Shown here in pieces: positions 10,717-19,208 of a DNA stretch of 64,000 nucleotides (within the stretch, counting starts at the first letter, position 1; each line of letters begins with the position of its first letter). Under the pieces are notes generated by a model that saw nothing but the letters and a program-made list of their open reading frames with translations, searched no databases and was not told the origin of the DNA. The stretch comes from Nonlabens xylanidelens (GTDB lineage: Bacteria > Bacteroidota > Bacteroidia > Flavobacteriales > Flavobacteriaceae), in NCBI RefSeq assembly GCF_002934445.1, contig NZ_PTJE01000003.1, positions 248,001-312,000 on the forward strand. The letters are read 5' to 3'. Position numbers and translations under genes: made by a program.

Positions 10717-11193
10717 CTAAAACCTCTTCAACATTTGCACTGGACATGAAAAATGCCCTGTATCACCTAGTGGCGCTTTTAATAACTCAAAACCTACATG
10801 CTTATATAAACCTTGTGCCTTATACATATTATCCATAGTCTCTAGATAAATACTTTCAAATTTCAAGCTAGCTGCATACTCTAGACAGGTCATCATCATT
10901 TTTTTACCATAGCCTTTTCCACGAGCTTCTGATTTAAAATACATTTTTTGCAACTCACACACATTCCCTTTGTAGTTATCTAAAGGAGCAACACCAGCGC
11001 CACCCAACACAACACCAGCTACCTCTAACACATAATATGCACTACGCGGTTGTTGGTACTGCTTATACATAGCTTGTGTAGCGGCATCACTGTAGGCAGT
11101 CCCTACTTTAGGCGCCCCATGTTCAAGGATGGATTCTTGAATTATATCTTTTATAGCCTGATTATCTTCAGGTAAAATTTTGCGAATTTTCAT
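10717..11193 (-). CDS. GNAT-family N-acetyltransferase
   Basis: A 158-residue protein with the GNAT fold: YYVLEVAGVVLGGAGVAPL (strands 2-4), LQKMYFKSEARGKGYGKKMM (acetyl-CoA pyrophosphate loop, R/Q-x-x-G-x-G/A) and a C-terminal YLETMDNMYKAQGLYKHVGFE. The acceptor substrate cannot be read from the sequence. It is a single-gene unit on the minus strand, divergent from ribD. Confidence 0.88.
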   Translation of the reverse strand: MKIRKILPEDNQAIKDIIQESILEHGAPKVGTAYSDAATQAMYKQYQQPRSAYYVLEVAGVVLGGAGVAPLDNYKGNVCELQKMYFKSEARGKGYGKKMMMTCLEYAASLKFESIYLETMDNMYKAQGLYKHVGFELLKAPLGDTGHFSCPVQMLKRF

Positions 11194-11335
11194 AATGCGA
11201 ATTTAAAGTTCCCTTTCCAAATAATATCTAGAGTTAGCAATATATTAGATTCTCTTCATTCACTCTTCATCCCACCGCTCGTTAAATTATTTTCTAATTT
11301 TAAAAGGATTTCTCTTTTTGATTTTAATTCAGCCT

Positions 11336-11343
11336 TACTTTTG
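11336..11343 (+). promoter_or_regulatory. -7 promoter element of ribD, placing the start site at the ATG
   Basis: TACTTTTG fits TANNTTTG and ends only 5 bp before the ATG at 11349, so the mRNA is predicted to be leaderless or nearly so. A TTG at 11318-11320 may serve as the -33 element. There is no room for an FMN riboswitch in the transcript. Confidence 0.55.
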
Positions 11344-11348
11344 TATCA

Positions 11349-12356
11349 ATGACTGTAGATGAGAAATACATGCAACGCTGCATACAACTAGCACAAAATG
11401 GATTAGGTACCACATATCCTAATCCGCTAGTGGGAAGTGTAATCGTTTCTGAAAACGACGAGATTCTTGGAGAAGGATGGCATAAAAAATCTGGTGAACC
11501 ACACGCTGAAGTTAACGCAGTGCTAGATGCTGAGAAAAATGGTTATGGTAAAGACGCTTTCGTGAAAGCGGTATTATACGTAAACCTAGAGCCTTGTTCT
11601 CACACCGGAAAAACTCCACCTTGCGCATCTATGATCGTAAAAAAAGGCTTTAAAAAAGTAGTCATAGGCTCTCTAGACCCACATGAAAAAGTAGCCGGCA
11701 AAGGTGTTGCTATATTAAAAGAAGTAGGCATAGACGTCACAGTGGGCGTCCTAGAAAAAGAATGCAATTTTCTTAACAAACGCTTTTTTACTTTTCATAG
11801 AAAAAAACGCCCTTATATTATTTTAAAATGGGCCGAAACTGCCGATGGTTTTATAGCGCCCGCAGAAAAAGACGAACAAAAACCAGTATGGATTACTAAC
11901 TCCTATTCTAGACAATTATCTCACCGATTAAGAGCTGAAGAAAATGCAATCCTTATAGGAGCACAAACCGTGATAGATGATAATCCATCATTAACTTGCA
12001 GGGACTGGCATGGAATAAACCCTACACGCATCGTTTTAGATTCTAGAAATACTCTAAATAAAAACTACGTTGTGTTCGATAATCAAGCACCTACTATTAC
12101 TATAGACTCTAACAATCCTGAAAACATAATTAAAGAACTCTATAACAACCAGATACAATCGGTTATTATAGAAGGTGGCTCCCGTACTATTCAACAATTT
12201 ATCGATGCTAATTTATGGGATGAAGCGATGCAATTTATGGGAACCGAAATTTTATTTTATAACGGACTGCCAGCGCCAAAAATAAATGGCTACCACACAA
12301 TTCTAGATAGAGTAACTATAAAGCAAGATGTTTTAAAAACATATCTTAACGCATGA
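11349..12356 (+). CDS. ribD: Bifunctional riboflavin biosynthesis deaminase/reductase
   Basis: RibD deaminates and then reduces the pyrimidine intermediate of riboflavin synthesis. The deaminase half has the zinc site HAEVNAV and PCSHTGKTPPC; the reductase half follows from about residue 145 (RPYIILKWAETADGFIA). The 335 residues are slightly short in the reductase C-terminus compared with E. coli. A degenerate copy of the palindrome at 11555-11570 encodes DAFVKA between the two zinc motifs, in a loop that is shorter in homologues I can recall. The stop overlaps the next gene's ATG by 4 bp, giving coupled translation. Confidence 0.94.
   Translation: MTVDEKYMQRCIQLAQNGLGTTYPNPLVGSVIVSENDEILGEGWHKKSGEPHAEVNAVLDAEKNGYGKDAFVKAVLYVNLEPCSHTGKTPPCASMIVKKGFKKVVIGSLDPHEKVAGKGVAILKEVGIDVTVGVLEKECNFLNKRFFTFHRKKRPYIILKWAETADGFIAPAEKDEQKPVWITNSYSRQLSHRLRAEENAILIGAQTVIDDNPSLTCRDWHGINPTRIVLDSRNTLNKNYVVFDNQAPTITIDSNNPENIIKELYNNQIQSVIIEGGSRTIQQFIDANLWDEAMQFMGTEILFYNGLPAPKINGYHTILDRVTIKQDVLKTYLNA
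11555..11570. repeat. Iterated palindrome copy 4, one-base variant (CGCTTTCGTGAAAGCG), in ribD
   Basis: Differs from the family at one central position (GCGC to GTGC context), so the symmetry is broken. It is read as AFVKA. Confidence 0.85.
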
Positions 12357-13219
12357 TCTGGTTATTCCTGAGTGTTATCACATCTAGTTTACTTTATGTA
12401 ATTTTCAAATATTTTGAAATTTTTAAAGTAAACACCTTACACGCTATCATCATTAATTACATTATCGCGTGCATCACAGGTTTAATATCCTATGGACAAG
12501 TACCTAATATGGAAAACATCTTACAGGCAAACTGGCTGTATTATTCGTTTTTTATAGGCGCACTTTTTATCTTTATCTTTAATATCATGGCACTTACCAG
12601 CCAGAAAAACGGTCTAACGGTAGCCGCTGTATCTGGGAAAATGTCACTTGTTATTCCTGTTGTCGCAGGAATATGGTTATATCAAGAATCTATAGGATGG
12701 ATGAAAATAGCAGGCATATTACTCGCTCTTGTTTCTGTATACCTTACTTCGGTTAAAAGTAAGGATGGACTTCAACTGGATAAAAGAACGCTTATTCTTC
12801 CTGTTATTTTATTTTTAGGAAGCGGTATCATAGACACCACTCTTAAATATGCCGAAATAAACTATGTCCCTATAGGAGAAGAATCCCTATTCAGCGCCAT
12901 GTGTTTTGCTACCGCTTTTATAATAGGTATCATCATTCTTTTGTACGAGGCGACACAAAAGCGTTTTATCAATTTAAGGTCTATAATTGCTGGTATCGCG
13001 CTAGGTATTCCTAATTATTTTTCAATTTACTTTATAATCAAATCTTTAAAAAACGGCATGGAAAGCAGTGTGGTTTACCCTATTAATAATGTGGCTACCG
13101 TTCTTTTCGCTTCTATTCTAGGCATTCTTATATTTAAAGAAAAACTTATCCCTAAGAATTACATAGGTATTATAGTGGCTATAGTTGCTATTCTTATGAT
13201 CGCTTTCGCGAAAGCGTAA
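12353..13219 (+). CDS. EamA/DMT-superfamily transporter
   Basis: A 288-residue integral membrane protein with ten predicted hydrophobic segments arranged as two EamA-like halves. The typical motif at the end of each half is present (GKMSLVIPVVAGIWLYQESIGWMKIAGILLALVSVYL; VVYPINNVATVLFASILGILIFKEKL). The transported metabolite is unknown. It overlaps ribD by 4 bp, so a link to riboflavin or a purine-derived compound is possible but unproven. The last codons are the palindrome at 13201-13216 (AFAKA) followed directly by the stop, so the C-terminal tail derives from the repeat. Confidence 0.85.
   Translation: MIWLFLSVITSSLLYVIFKYFEIFKVNTLHAIIINYIIACITGLISYGQVPNMENILQANWLYYSFFIGALFIFIFNIMALTSQKNGLTVAAVSGKMSLVIPVVAGIWLYQESIGWMKIAGILLALVSVYLTSVKSKDGLQLDKRTLILPVILFLGSGIIDTTLKYAEINYVPIGEESLFSAMCFATAFIIGIIILLYEATQKRFINLRSIIAGIALGIPNYFSIYFIIKSLKNGMESSVVYPINNVATVLFASILGILIFKEKLIPKNYIGIIVAIVAILMIAFAKA
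13201..13216. repeat. Iterated palindrome copy 5, forming the last codons of the EamA gene
   Basis: Exact copy read as AFAKA; the stop TAA follows at once. It is 12 bp from the downstream terminator. Confidence 0.95.
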
Positions 13220-13228
13220 CACAAAAAA

Positions 13229-13254
13229 AAAGCCTCTCTATTAAGAAAGGCTTT
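13229..13254. terminator. Bidirectional terminator
   Basis: AAAGCCTCTCT pairs with AGAAAGGCTTT (one mismatch) around a 4-base loop, preceded by an A-run, between two convergent genes. Confidence 0.75.
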
Positions 13255-13276
13255 GATTAATTTATAGGAATGCGTT

Positions 13277-13837
13277 TTATCTAGTAAAAGAAGCAAAACC
13301 TTCTATTTCTGTGCGCTGGCTAACACCACTTATTACCTGTGTCACATCTGAAGCCAAAGTAATTTCTAAATCTGTAGCAGTTAATTCTACGATGGTATAA
13401 ACCGCATTTGCATCAAAAACGGTTCCAGCTCCATTAGCTGCAAAGGTGATATTTGAACCATTAATGGTATAGGTACCAGACTCAGCTAGAGTACTAGTGC
13501 TTTGTCCCTGAGAAGCTCCTGCAAGAAAAGTCTCTATAGTTAAATCACCATCAACCGTATAAGTTCCATCTGTATTAAAAACTAAAACTGCATCAGAACT
13601 CACGAACTCAATATCTACAGTAAGCGATATCGTATTACCCATCACAACAGATGTCGTTGTCGATTCTGTTTCTGTGTCTGCATAATCCCAAGAGCCTACT
13701 ATCAAAGTAGTATCTACACTACCAGAGCCACTACCGCTACCTCCTGTAGCACCAGAATTTAAACTAGGGTCTAAAGGTTCGGTCTCACAACTAATTATTG
13801 CGGCTGATAAAAATAATAAGGCTAAGATCTTTTTCAT
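13277..13837 (-). CDS. Lipocalin-like lipoprotein
   Basis: A 186-residue protein with a lipoprotein signal (AAIISC, Cys 17), a Gly/Ser linker (GATGGSGSGSGS) and then a beta-rich domain starting IVGSWDYADTETES, ending with a repeated strand pattern. The opening G-S-W and the alternating strands fit the small lipocalin-like domain common in Bacteroidota lipoproteins (FNTDGTYTVDGDLTIET is the usual second strand pair). Ligand and role are unknown. It is convergent with the EamA gene. Confidence 0.65.
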   Translation of the reverse strand: MKKILALLFLSAAIISCETEPLDPSLNSGATGGSGSGSGSVDTTLIVGSWDYADTETESTTTSVVMGNTISLTVDIEFVSSDAVLVFNTDGTYTVDGDLTIETFLAGASQGQSTSTLAESGTYTINGSNITFAANGAGTVFDANAVYTIVELTATDLEITLASDVTQVISGVSQRTEIEGFASFTR

Positions 13838-13923
13838 TGGTTAAGTTTAATAGTTATTTTGCTAAAATATTCTAACTAATCGCTTTCACAAGTTCTTAAG
13901 ATTGCTTTAACATAATTTTATAA

Positions 13924-14529
13924 TTGGCAGATTCCTACAAAACAATAACAAAACCTACCACAGAGATCTTATATAAGGACAGAGGTAGTAAATTTTACGG
14001 CTATGCTTTTCCTATTACTAGTGATGAAGAGGTGAATGATTTAATAGCTCCATTGCGTAATAGACATCCTAAAGCTGGACACCATTGCTATGCATGGAAA
14101 CTGGGCGCAGACGATAATAACTATAGAGCAAATGATGATGGAGAACCCAGCCACAGTGCAGGTGACCCAATATTAGGGCAAATTAATTCTTATGAATTGA
14201 GTGATGTTCTAGTTGTAGTTTCTAGAATATTTGGAGGTACTAAACTAGGTGTAGGTGGCTTAATAAGCGCTTATCGTGAGGCTGCAAAAATAAGTTTAGA
14301 AACCGCTCAAATAAAAGTACGCACCATCACCGCATCTATTGAGATAAAATTTGAATACCCACAAATGAGTCAGGTAATGAGATTTATAGATGAAAATAAT
14401 TTTAAAATAGGAAAACAAGAATTAACTGCTAGCTGTGTTATCAACATTGATGTTCCAGCATCACGACAAGAAGCCGTCACCGCTCAAATCAATAAAATGT
14501 ACCCTATAAAAGCAAAAACCATAGAATAA
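13924..14529 (+). CDS. YigZ/IMPACT-family protein
   Basis: A 201-residue protein of the UPF0029/IMPACT family: KDRGSKFYGYAFPI, RHPKAGHHCYAWKLG, NDDGEPSHSAGDPILGQI and RIFGGTKLGVGGLISAYR are the family signatures, followed by the C-terminal DUF1949-like domain. The biochemical role is uncertain; relatives are linked to translation control. The start is TTG at 13924: the codon directly before it is an in-frame TAA and no ATG occurs before the conserved core, so a non-ATG start is required. Confidence 0.88.
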   Translation: MADSYKTITKPTTEILYKDRGSKFYGYAFPITSDEEVNDLIAPLRNRHPKAGHHCYAWKLGADDNNYRANDDGEPSHSAGDPILGQINSYELSDVLVVVSRIFGGTKLGVGGLISAYREAAKISLETAQIKVRTITASIEIKFEYPQMSQVMRFIDENNFKIGKQELTASCVINIDVPASRQEAVTAQINKMYPIKAKTIE

Positions 14530-14619
14530 ATGATTGTATGATTATCATCATTGATTTTATAAAACAAAAAGGAAAATACAGCGTTATTAACTAACAGAAA
14601 TTGTTAAGAACCTACATAA

Positions 14620-15024
14620 TTAGAATAATTGCTCACAAGCTTTAAGGAATTCTGGAATAGGTTTTCTAGGCCTAAAGGTTTTTGCATCGGTAAATACTAA
14701 TGTTAGATCACATATTGCACAGAGAACACCACTGTTGTTAACTATTTCATACTCAAAAACAACCCTTGTGGTAGGCAGTGATTTCAGTCTGATTTTGACA
14801 GAAATTTCCTCCCCAAATTTGATCGGATTTTTGTACTTAATATCGATATTATATACAGGTAACAACACACCATTTTTTTCCATTTTAACATAGGAAAAAC
14901 CTAATTGATTCAACCACTCTAACCTTGCTTGTTCTAAGTAAATCAAATAGTTAGCATGATGAATAATTCCCATTTGATCAGTTTCTGAATATCTAGGCTT
15001 TATGTTAATTGTGATAGTATCCAT
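14620..15024 (-). CDS. YbgC-type acyl-CoA thioesterase
   Basis: A 134-residue hot-dog-fold thioesterase of the 4-hydroxybenzoyl-CoA thioesterase family. The active-site segment YSETDQMGIIHHANYLIYLEQARLEW contains the catalytic Asp in TDQMG. It hydrolyses acyl-CoA thioesters; the physiological substrate is not determined by sequence. It is divergent from dnaA, and the two share the 190-bp intergenic region that carries a DnaA box. Confidence 0.87.
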   Translation of the reverse strand: MDTITINIKPRYSETDQMGIIHHANYLIYLEQARLEWLNQLGFSYVKMEKNGVLLPVYNIDIKYKNPIKFGEEISVKIRLKSLPTTRVVFEYEIVNNSGVLCAICDLTLVFTDAKTFRPRKPIPEFLKACEQLF

Positions 15025-15121
15025 AATAATTTATAGTTATTAATTAGGTTTTAAAAAAAGAAATATCCTTGCGACTTTTTTTTCAGAAATCAAACCTGAA
15101 ATAAATTTTTTTTAAGGTTTT

Positions 15122-15130
15122 TTATACACA
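15122..15130 (+). promoter_or_regulatory. DnaA box upstream of dnaA
   Basis: TTATACACA matches the consensus TTATNCACA, 87 bp before the dnaA ATG. A single box fits autoregulation rather than an origin. Confidence 0.55.
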
Positions 15131-15216
15131 TATTTGTCATCGATTTTAACAACCGGATTTCTTTGTGATTTTTAGTTCTTAATCGACCCAACTCTAACTT
15201 GAAAAAAGTAATATAT

Positions 15217-16644
15217 ATGACACTGACTGCAGAATCGGTATGGGACAATTGTCTAGCTTTTATAAAGGATAATATTGCACCCCAAGCTTACAAAACTTGG
15301 TTTGCACCTATTAAGCCGGTAAAGCTAACAGATACTGCCTTAAGTATTCAAGTACCTAGTCGTTTTTTTTATGAATGGCTAGAAGAACATTATATAAAAT
15401 TATTAAAAACTGCCTTAACACGTGAACTAGGCGAGGGAGCAAAATTGATCTATGCGATCAAGATGGAGAACCCTACAAAAGGTATGGAAGCCTTTACTGA
15501 AAAAATACCTAGTAGTAACCGCTCTATTAATAACTCGCAGTCTGTAGATGCGCCAGTTAGAAGTAAAAGTCCAGAGCTTAAGAATCCATTTATTATTCCT
15601 GGAATAAGAAATGTAAAGATCGAGTCTCAACTTAATCCTTCTTATAACTTTGAAACTTTCTTAGAAGGTGATTCTAACAGACTAGCACGTAGTGCTGGTA
15701 TGGCTGTTTCTAACAAACCTGGTGGAACTAGTTTTAATCCTCTATTAATATTCGGTGGTGTAGGTTTAGGAAAAACACATCTTGCACATGCGATAGGTGT
15801 AGGTATCAAAGAAAACTACCCTGACAAAACAGTTCTCTATATAAGTGCTGAAAAATTCACACAACAATATATTGAATCTGTACGTAAGAATAATAGAAAT
15901 GATTTTATTCACTTCTATCAAATTGTAGACGTTCTTATTGTTGATGACATTCAGTTCTTTGCAGGTAAAGCGAGTACACAAGATGTATTCTTCCACATAT
16001 TTAATCACTTGCACCAAAATGGTAAACAAGTGATTCTTACAAGTGATAAGAAACCTGTAGACATGCAGGATATTGAACAACGCTTACTTTCTCGTTTTAA
16101 ATGGGGACTTAGTGCAGAGTTGAATCATCCTGACTATGAAACTCGTGTTTCTATAATCAAGAACAAACTATATCGTGATGGTGTAGAAATGGATGATGAT
16201 GTAATTCATTATCTAGCAGACAACATTAAGACCAACATTAGAGAATTAGAAGGAGCTATTATTTCGTTAATCGCACACTCTTCTTTTAACCGCAAAGACA
16301 TTACTATAGATCTTGCTCGCAAGATTGTAGAGAACTATGTAAAGAACACAAAACGTGAGATTTCTATAGATCAAATACAACAAGTAGTAAGTGACTATTT
16401 CTCAATGGATGTAGAAACACTACAGTCAAAGACACGTAAACGTCATATCGTACAAGCGAGACAACTAGCTATGTATTTTTCTAAGAAACTTACTAAGGCA
16501 TCTCTAGCAAGTATAGGTACTCAAATAGGTAAGCGTGATCATGCTACTGTTTTACATGCTTGTAAGACTGTTGATAATCTTGCTTCTACCGATAAGCAAT
16601 TCAGTAAATATGTTGAAGATTTACATAAAAAACTTTCTAACTAG
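15217..16644 (+). CDS. dnaA: Chromosomal replication initiator DnaA
   Basis: DnaA binds DnaA boxes and opens the origin. The protein of 475 residues has the N-terminal domain I (SVWDNCLAFIKDNIAPQAYKTWFAPI), a linker, the AAA+ domain with Walker A GGVGLGKTH and Walker B VLIVDDIQFF, and the DNA-binding domain IV with RDHATVLHACKTV. The ATG at 15217 is chosen over an in-frame TTG at 15199 because homologues start at MTLTAESVW-like sequence. The neighbours are not dnaN, recF or gyrB, as is usual for Flavobacteria. A phosphatase gene follows after 8 bp. Confidence 0.97.
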   Translation: MTLTAESVWDNCLAFIKDNIAPQAYKTWFAPIKPVKLTDTALSIQVPSRFFYEWLEEHYIKLLKTALTRELGEGAKLIYAIKMENPTKGMEAFTEKIPSSNRSINNSQSVDAPVRSKSPELKNPFIIPGIRNVKIESQLNPSYNFETFLEGDSNRLARSAGMAVSNKPGGTSFNPLLIFGGVGLGKTHLAHAIGVGIKENYPDKTVLYISAEKFTQQYIESVRKNNRNDFIHFYQIVDVLIVDDIQFFAGKASTQDVFFHIFNHLHQNGKQVILTSDKKPVDMQDIEQRLLSRFKWGLSAELNHPDYETRVSIIKNKLYRDGVEMDDDVIHYLADNIKTNIRELEGAIISLIAHSSFNRKDITIDLARKIVENYVKNTKREISIDQIQQVVSDYFSMDVETLQSKTRKRHIVQARQLAMYFSKKLTKASLASIGTQIGKRDHATVLHACKTVDNLASTDKQFSKYVEDLHKKLSN

Positions 16645-16652
16645 AAGCTATT

Positions 16653-17117
16653 ATGACTAACATATTAATGATATGTTTAGGTAATATTTGTAGATCTCCT
16701 CTTGCTGAAGGCTTGATGAGATCTAAATTAAATTTTACAAAATTTAAGGTAGATAGCGCTGGTACTAGCGGTGGTCATAAAGGGCAAGCGCCTGATAAAA
16801 GATCCATTGCTATAGCAAAGAAAAACGGACTGGATATAACAAATCAAAAAAGTCGCAAACTCTTAAAAGAGGACTTTCAGAAATTTGATTATATCTATGT
16901 AATGGATCAGTCTAATTATGATGATGTAACCTCACTTGCTTCTACAGAAGAAGAAAAGAAAAAGGTTATCAAAATATTAGACGAAGCTTTTCCAGATGAA
17001 AATCTAGATGTACCAGACCCTTATTATGGCGGCACACAAGGTTTTGAAAGCGTATATCGTATGCTCGATAGAGCTACAGATGTTATTGCTAAAAGAATAG
17101 ACAATACAAGAGAATAA
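16653..17117 (+). CDS. Low-molecular-weight protein-tyrosine phosphatase
   Basis: A 154-residue cytoplasmic phosphatase with the P-loop CLGNICRS (nucleophile Cys 8, Arg 14) and the general acid in VPDPYYGG. It dephosphorylates phosphotyrosine; substrates are unknown. It lies 8 bp behind dnaA on the same strand and is followed by a strong terminator, so the two form one transcription unit. This adjacency is common in Flavobacteria as I recall. Confidence 0.92.
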   Translation: MTNILMICLGNICRSPLAEGLMRSKLNFTKFKVDSAGTSGGHKGQAPDKRSIAIAKKNGLDITNQKSRKLLKEDFQKFDYIYVMDQSNYDDVTSLASTEEEKKKVIKILDEAFPDENLDVPDPYYGGTQGFESVYRMLDRATDVIAKRIDNTRE

Positions 17118-17120
17118 AAA

Positions 17121-17153
17121 AAAGCCTTTAATACAACCAGTATTAAAGGCTTT
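17121..17153. terminator. Bidirectional terminator after the dnaA unit
   Basis: A 14-bp perfect stem (AAAGCCTTTAATAC / GTATTAAAGGCTTT) with a 5-base loop, A-run before and T-run after, between convergent genes. Confidence 0.9.
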
Positions 17154-17178
17154 TTACTTTTAAGGCTCCTATGAGTCT

Positions 17179-18234
17179 TTATCTATTATCTGAAAATAGT
17201 TTTTCTAAAACTACTCTCTTATCTATTTTACCAGTGTGTGTTAAAGCAAACTCTTTTAGAAAGTAAATTTCCTTAGGCACTTCAAATTTATCTAGCTTTT
17301 TAAAAGCTGGTTTTAGATCTCTTTTTTCGCCTTGAATTACAAGAATAACTTTTTGACCTAATTCTTCATCTTCCCTAGCAGATAAAAAGAAAGGTTCTAG
17401 AATATGTATTGACAACTTCTGTTCTACTTGTACTGGATGTACTTTTACAGATCCTGTATTAATAACATCATCTACCCTACCCAGTATTTTAAATTCCTTT
17501 TCGTTTATTAAATCTACTAGATCGTTTGTAACTAAAGATGTTCTCGCCAGTTCTGGAGCATGAATAACTAGCTTACCTTCATGATCTTTCTCAATAGTTA
17601 CATTTTCTACAACAGAGTAATTCTCTTCATAAATAGGATACAATTGTCTAACTGCTATATGAGAAGCTGTTTCTGTCATTCCATAGGTATGAAATGCTTG
17701 CGTGTGCTTTCCATTTAATCTCTGTATTAAACCTTGAGAGACAGCACCACCACCTATAATTACTTTACGCACTTTATGAATATCGTCGAGAGATTTAGAA
17801 ACTTGCAACGGTGACATGGCCGTAAAATCATATCGCTTTTCTACTTTCTTTAAAGGCGTAGTACTAGGTTGTACTAGATCTATGTGCCAGCCTAAAGTCA
17901 TGGCACGCACAAGCATCATTTTACCAGCTATATAACTTAAAGGCAAACAACATAGCACATCTTTTTCTATTCCTATATCAAAGCGTTTACCTGTCATAAC
18001 AGCACTGTTAATCATATGCTGTTTTTTTAGTTTATACTCTTTGGGAATACCAGTAGAACCACTAGTTTTAACCGTAACTACATCAAAGTCATCTAACCAG
18101 CTCAGTAAAAAATCACCTACTTGCTTTTCCCATTCTTCTCCTTCTTTAACATAACTGTAAGCTACAGTCATGATTCCTTCATAATTTAAAGAATGCCCAT
18201 TTAATTTAAAACTGGGATGTATCTTGGGTATCAT
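17179..18234 (-). CDS. menE: O-succinylbenzoate-CoA ligase
   Basis: An acyl-CoA synthetase of 351 residues, about 100 shorter than the E. coli or Bacillus enzyme, as is normal for the Bacteroidota form. Motifs: KTSGSTGIPKEYKLKK (P-loop), YGMTETASHI, GRVDDVINTGSVKVHP (hinge) and HTGKIDKR with the C-terminal catalytic Lys. It activates o-succinylbenzoate in menaquinone synthesis. The two genes upstream, CPBP protease and menC, are within 3 bp of each other, so they form one operon, and menC makes the substrate of MenE. Confidence 0.9.
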   Translation of the reverse strand: MIPKIHPSFKLNGHSLNYEGIMTVAYSYVKEGEEWEKQVGDFLLSWLDDFDVVTVKTSGSTGIPKEYKLKKQHMINSAVMTGKRFDIGIEKDVLCCLPLSYIAGKMMLVRAMTLGWHIDLVQPSTTPLKKVEKRYDFTAMSPLQVSKSLDDIHKVRKVIIGGGAVSQGLIQRLNGKHTQAFHTYGMTETASHIAVRQLYPIYEENYSVVENVTIEKDHEGKLVIHAPELARTSLVTNDLVDLINEKEFKILGRVDDVINTGSVKVHPVQVEQKLSIHILEPFFLSAREDEELGQKVILVIQGEKRDLKPAFKKLDKFEVPKEIYFLKEFALTHTGKIDKRVVLEKLFSDNR

Positions 18235-18237
18235 AGA

Positions 18238-19206
18238 TTAATAGTTCTGAAATTGATCTACTTCAATCCTATTTTCTTCTAAAGCAAAAAATTCTTCTTT
18301 ACTCATTACTCTGCCAAATAATTTTTCTTTCCAATCTTTCCATTTATAGATTTTACCTAAAATTATTAAAAGGATAGGATATCCTATAAAAATGGGTAAT
18401 GTATCCATAATTCCAAATTCAGGAACTACAGATGTGTCTAAATAAACAGAGTCTGTCTGTATTGCTGTCCATGTTGAAGTCATTAGTAGAGCTGCTAAAA
18501 TATTATTTGCAGCATGAAAACCTAATGCTAATTCTAATCCTTCATCAAGTAATGTCATAGCACCTAGAACAAGTCCTGTACCTATGTAAAAAATCATAAT
18601 AATCGGACCTAACTTTTCAACCTCTGGATTTGCAGCATGCATTACACCAAATAATATTGAAGTAACAATCCATGAAACAGCTCTACTTTTAGTAACTATA
18701 CCAAGACCTTGTAATAATTGCCCTCTAAAAAGATATTCTTCAAAACTGGTTTGAAAAGGAAACATCAATAGAGAAATTATTAATAATGGTAAAAACTTAG
18801 TCCAGTTAAATTGTAATTCAAAATTATCTGGTGCAACATATACAGCCAATAGAATTGTTATAGTAGAGTAAGTTCCCCAAAGAAAAAACATAGTAAAAAT
18901 CCTTTTCCAGTCTATTTTTTTACGAGAAGTGGTAAAATTAGTAAGTGACTGTTGGTGAACAAATTTCACCCAAAAAAATATTACTAATAAACCTACTACA
19001 AAAACTAATAAGTTTATAACTAGAAAAATATTTTTCCCCATCATATCTATAAAACGACTCATCATCAACTCAACAGACTCTCCACTTTCTTCTACCATTA
19101 TTTTTGTTGAGATGTAATTAAAAATCATAAGTAAAATAAACAATCCTGGAATTACAAAATAATTCCAAGCACCCAATTTACCTTTATAACCCTGTTCGAT
19201 ATACAT
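18238..19206 (-). CDS. CPBP-family intramembrane metalloprotease
   Basis: A 322-residue membrane protein of the CPBP (Abi/CAAX protease) family. The catalytic motifs are present: FEEYLFRG (EExxxR), FGVMHAAN (FxxxH) and GFHAANN (HxxxN). About eight hydrophobic segments are visible. Its substrate is unknown. It sits between menC and menE with gaps of 2-3 bp, an arrangement I recall in many Bacteroidota, which hints at a membrane function tied to quinone synthesis but does not prove it. Confidence 0.87.
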   Translation of the reverse strand: MYIEQGYKGKLGAWNYFVIPGLFILLMIFNYISTKIMVEESGESVELMMSRFIDMMGKNIFLVINLLVFVVGLLVIFFWVKFVHQQSLTNFTTSRKKIDWKRIFTMFFLWGTYSTITILLAVYVAPDNFELQFNWTKFLPLLIISLLMFPFQTSFEEYLFRGQLLQGLGIVTKSRAVSWIVTSILFGVMHAANPEVEKLGPIIMIFYIGTGLVLGAMTLLDEGLELALGFHAANNILAALLMTSTWTAIQTDSVYLDTSVVPEFGIMDTLPIFIGYPILLIILGKIYKWKDWKEKLFGRVMSKEEFFALEENRIEVDQFQNY

Positions 19207-19208
19207 AT

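Noticed and set aside
11200-11348. FMN riboswitch upstream of ribD
   Set aside because: The -7 element lies 5 bp before the ATG, leaving no leader, and no conserved FMN aptamer sequence is visible.
15025-15216. Replication origin next to dnaA
   Set aside because: Only one DnaA box and no cluster, no origin neighbour genes.
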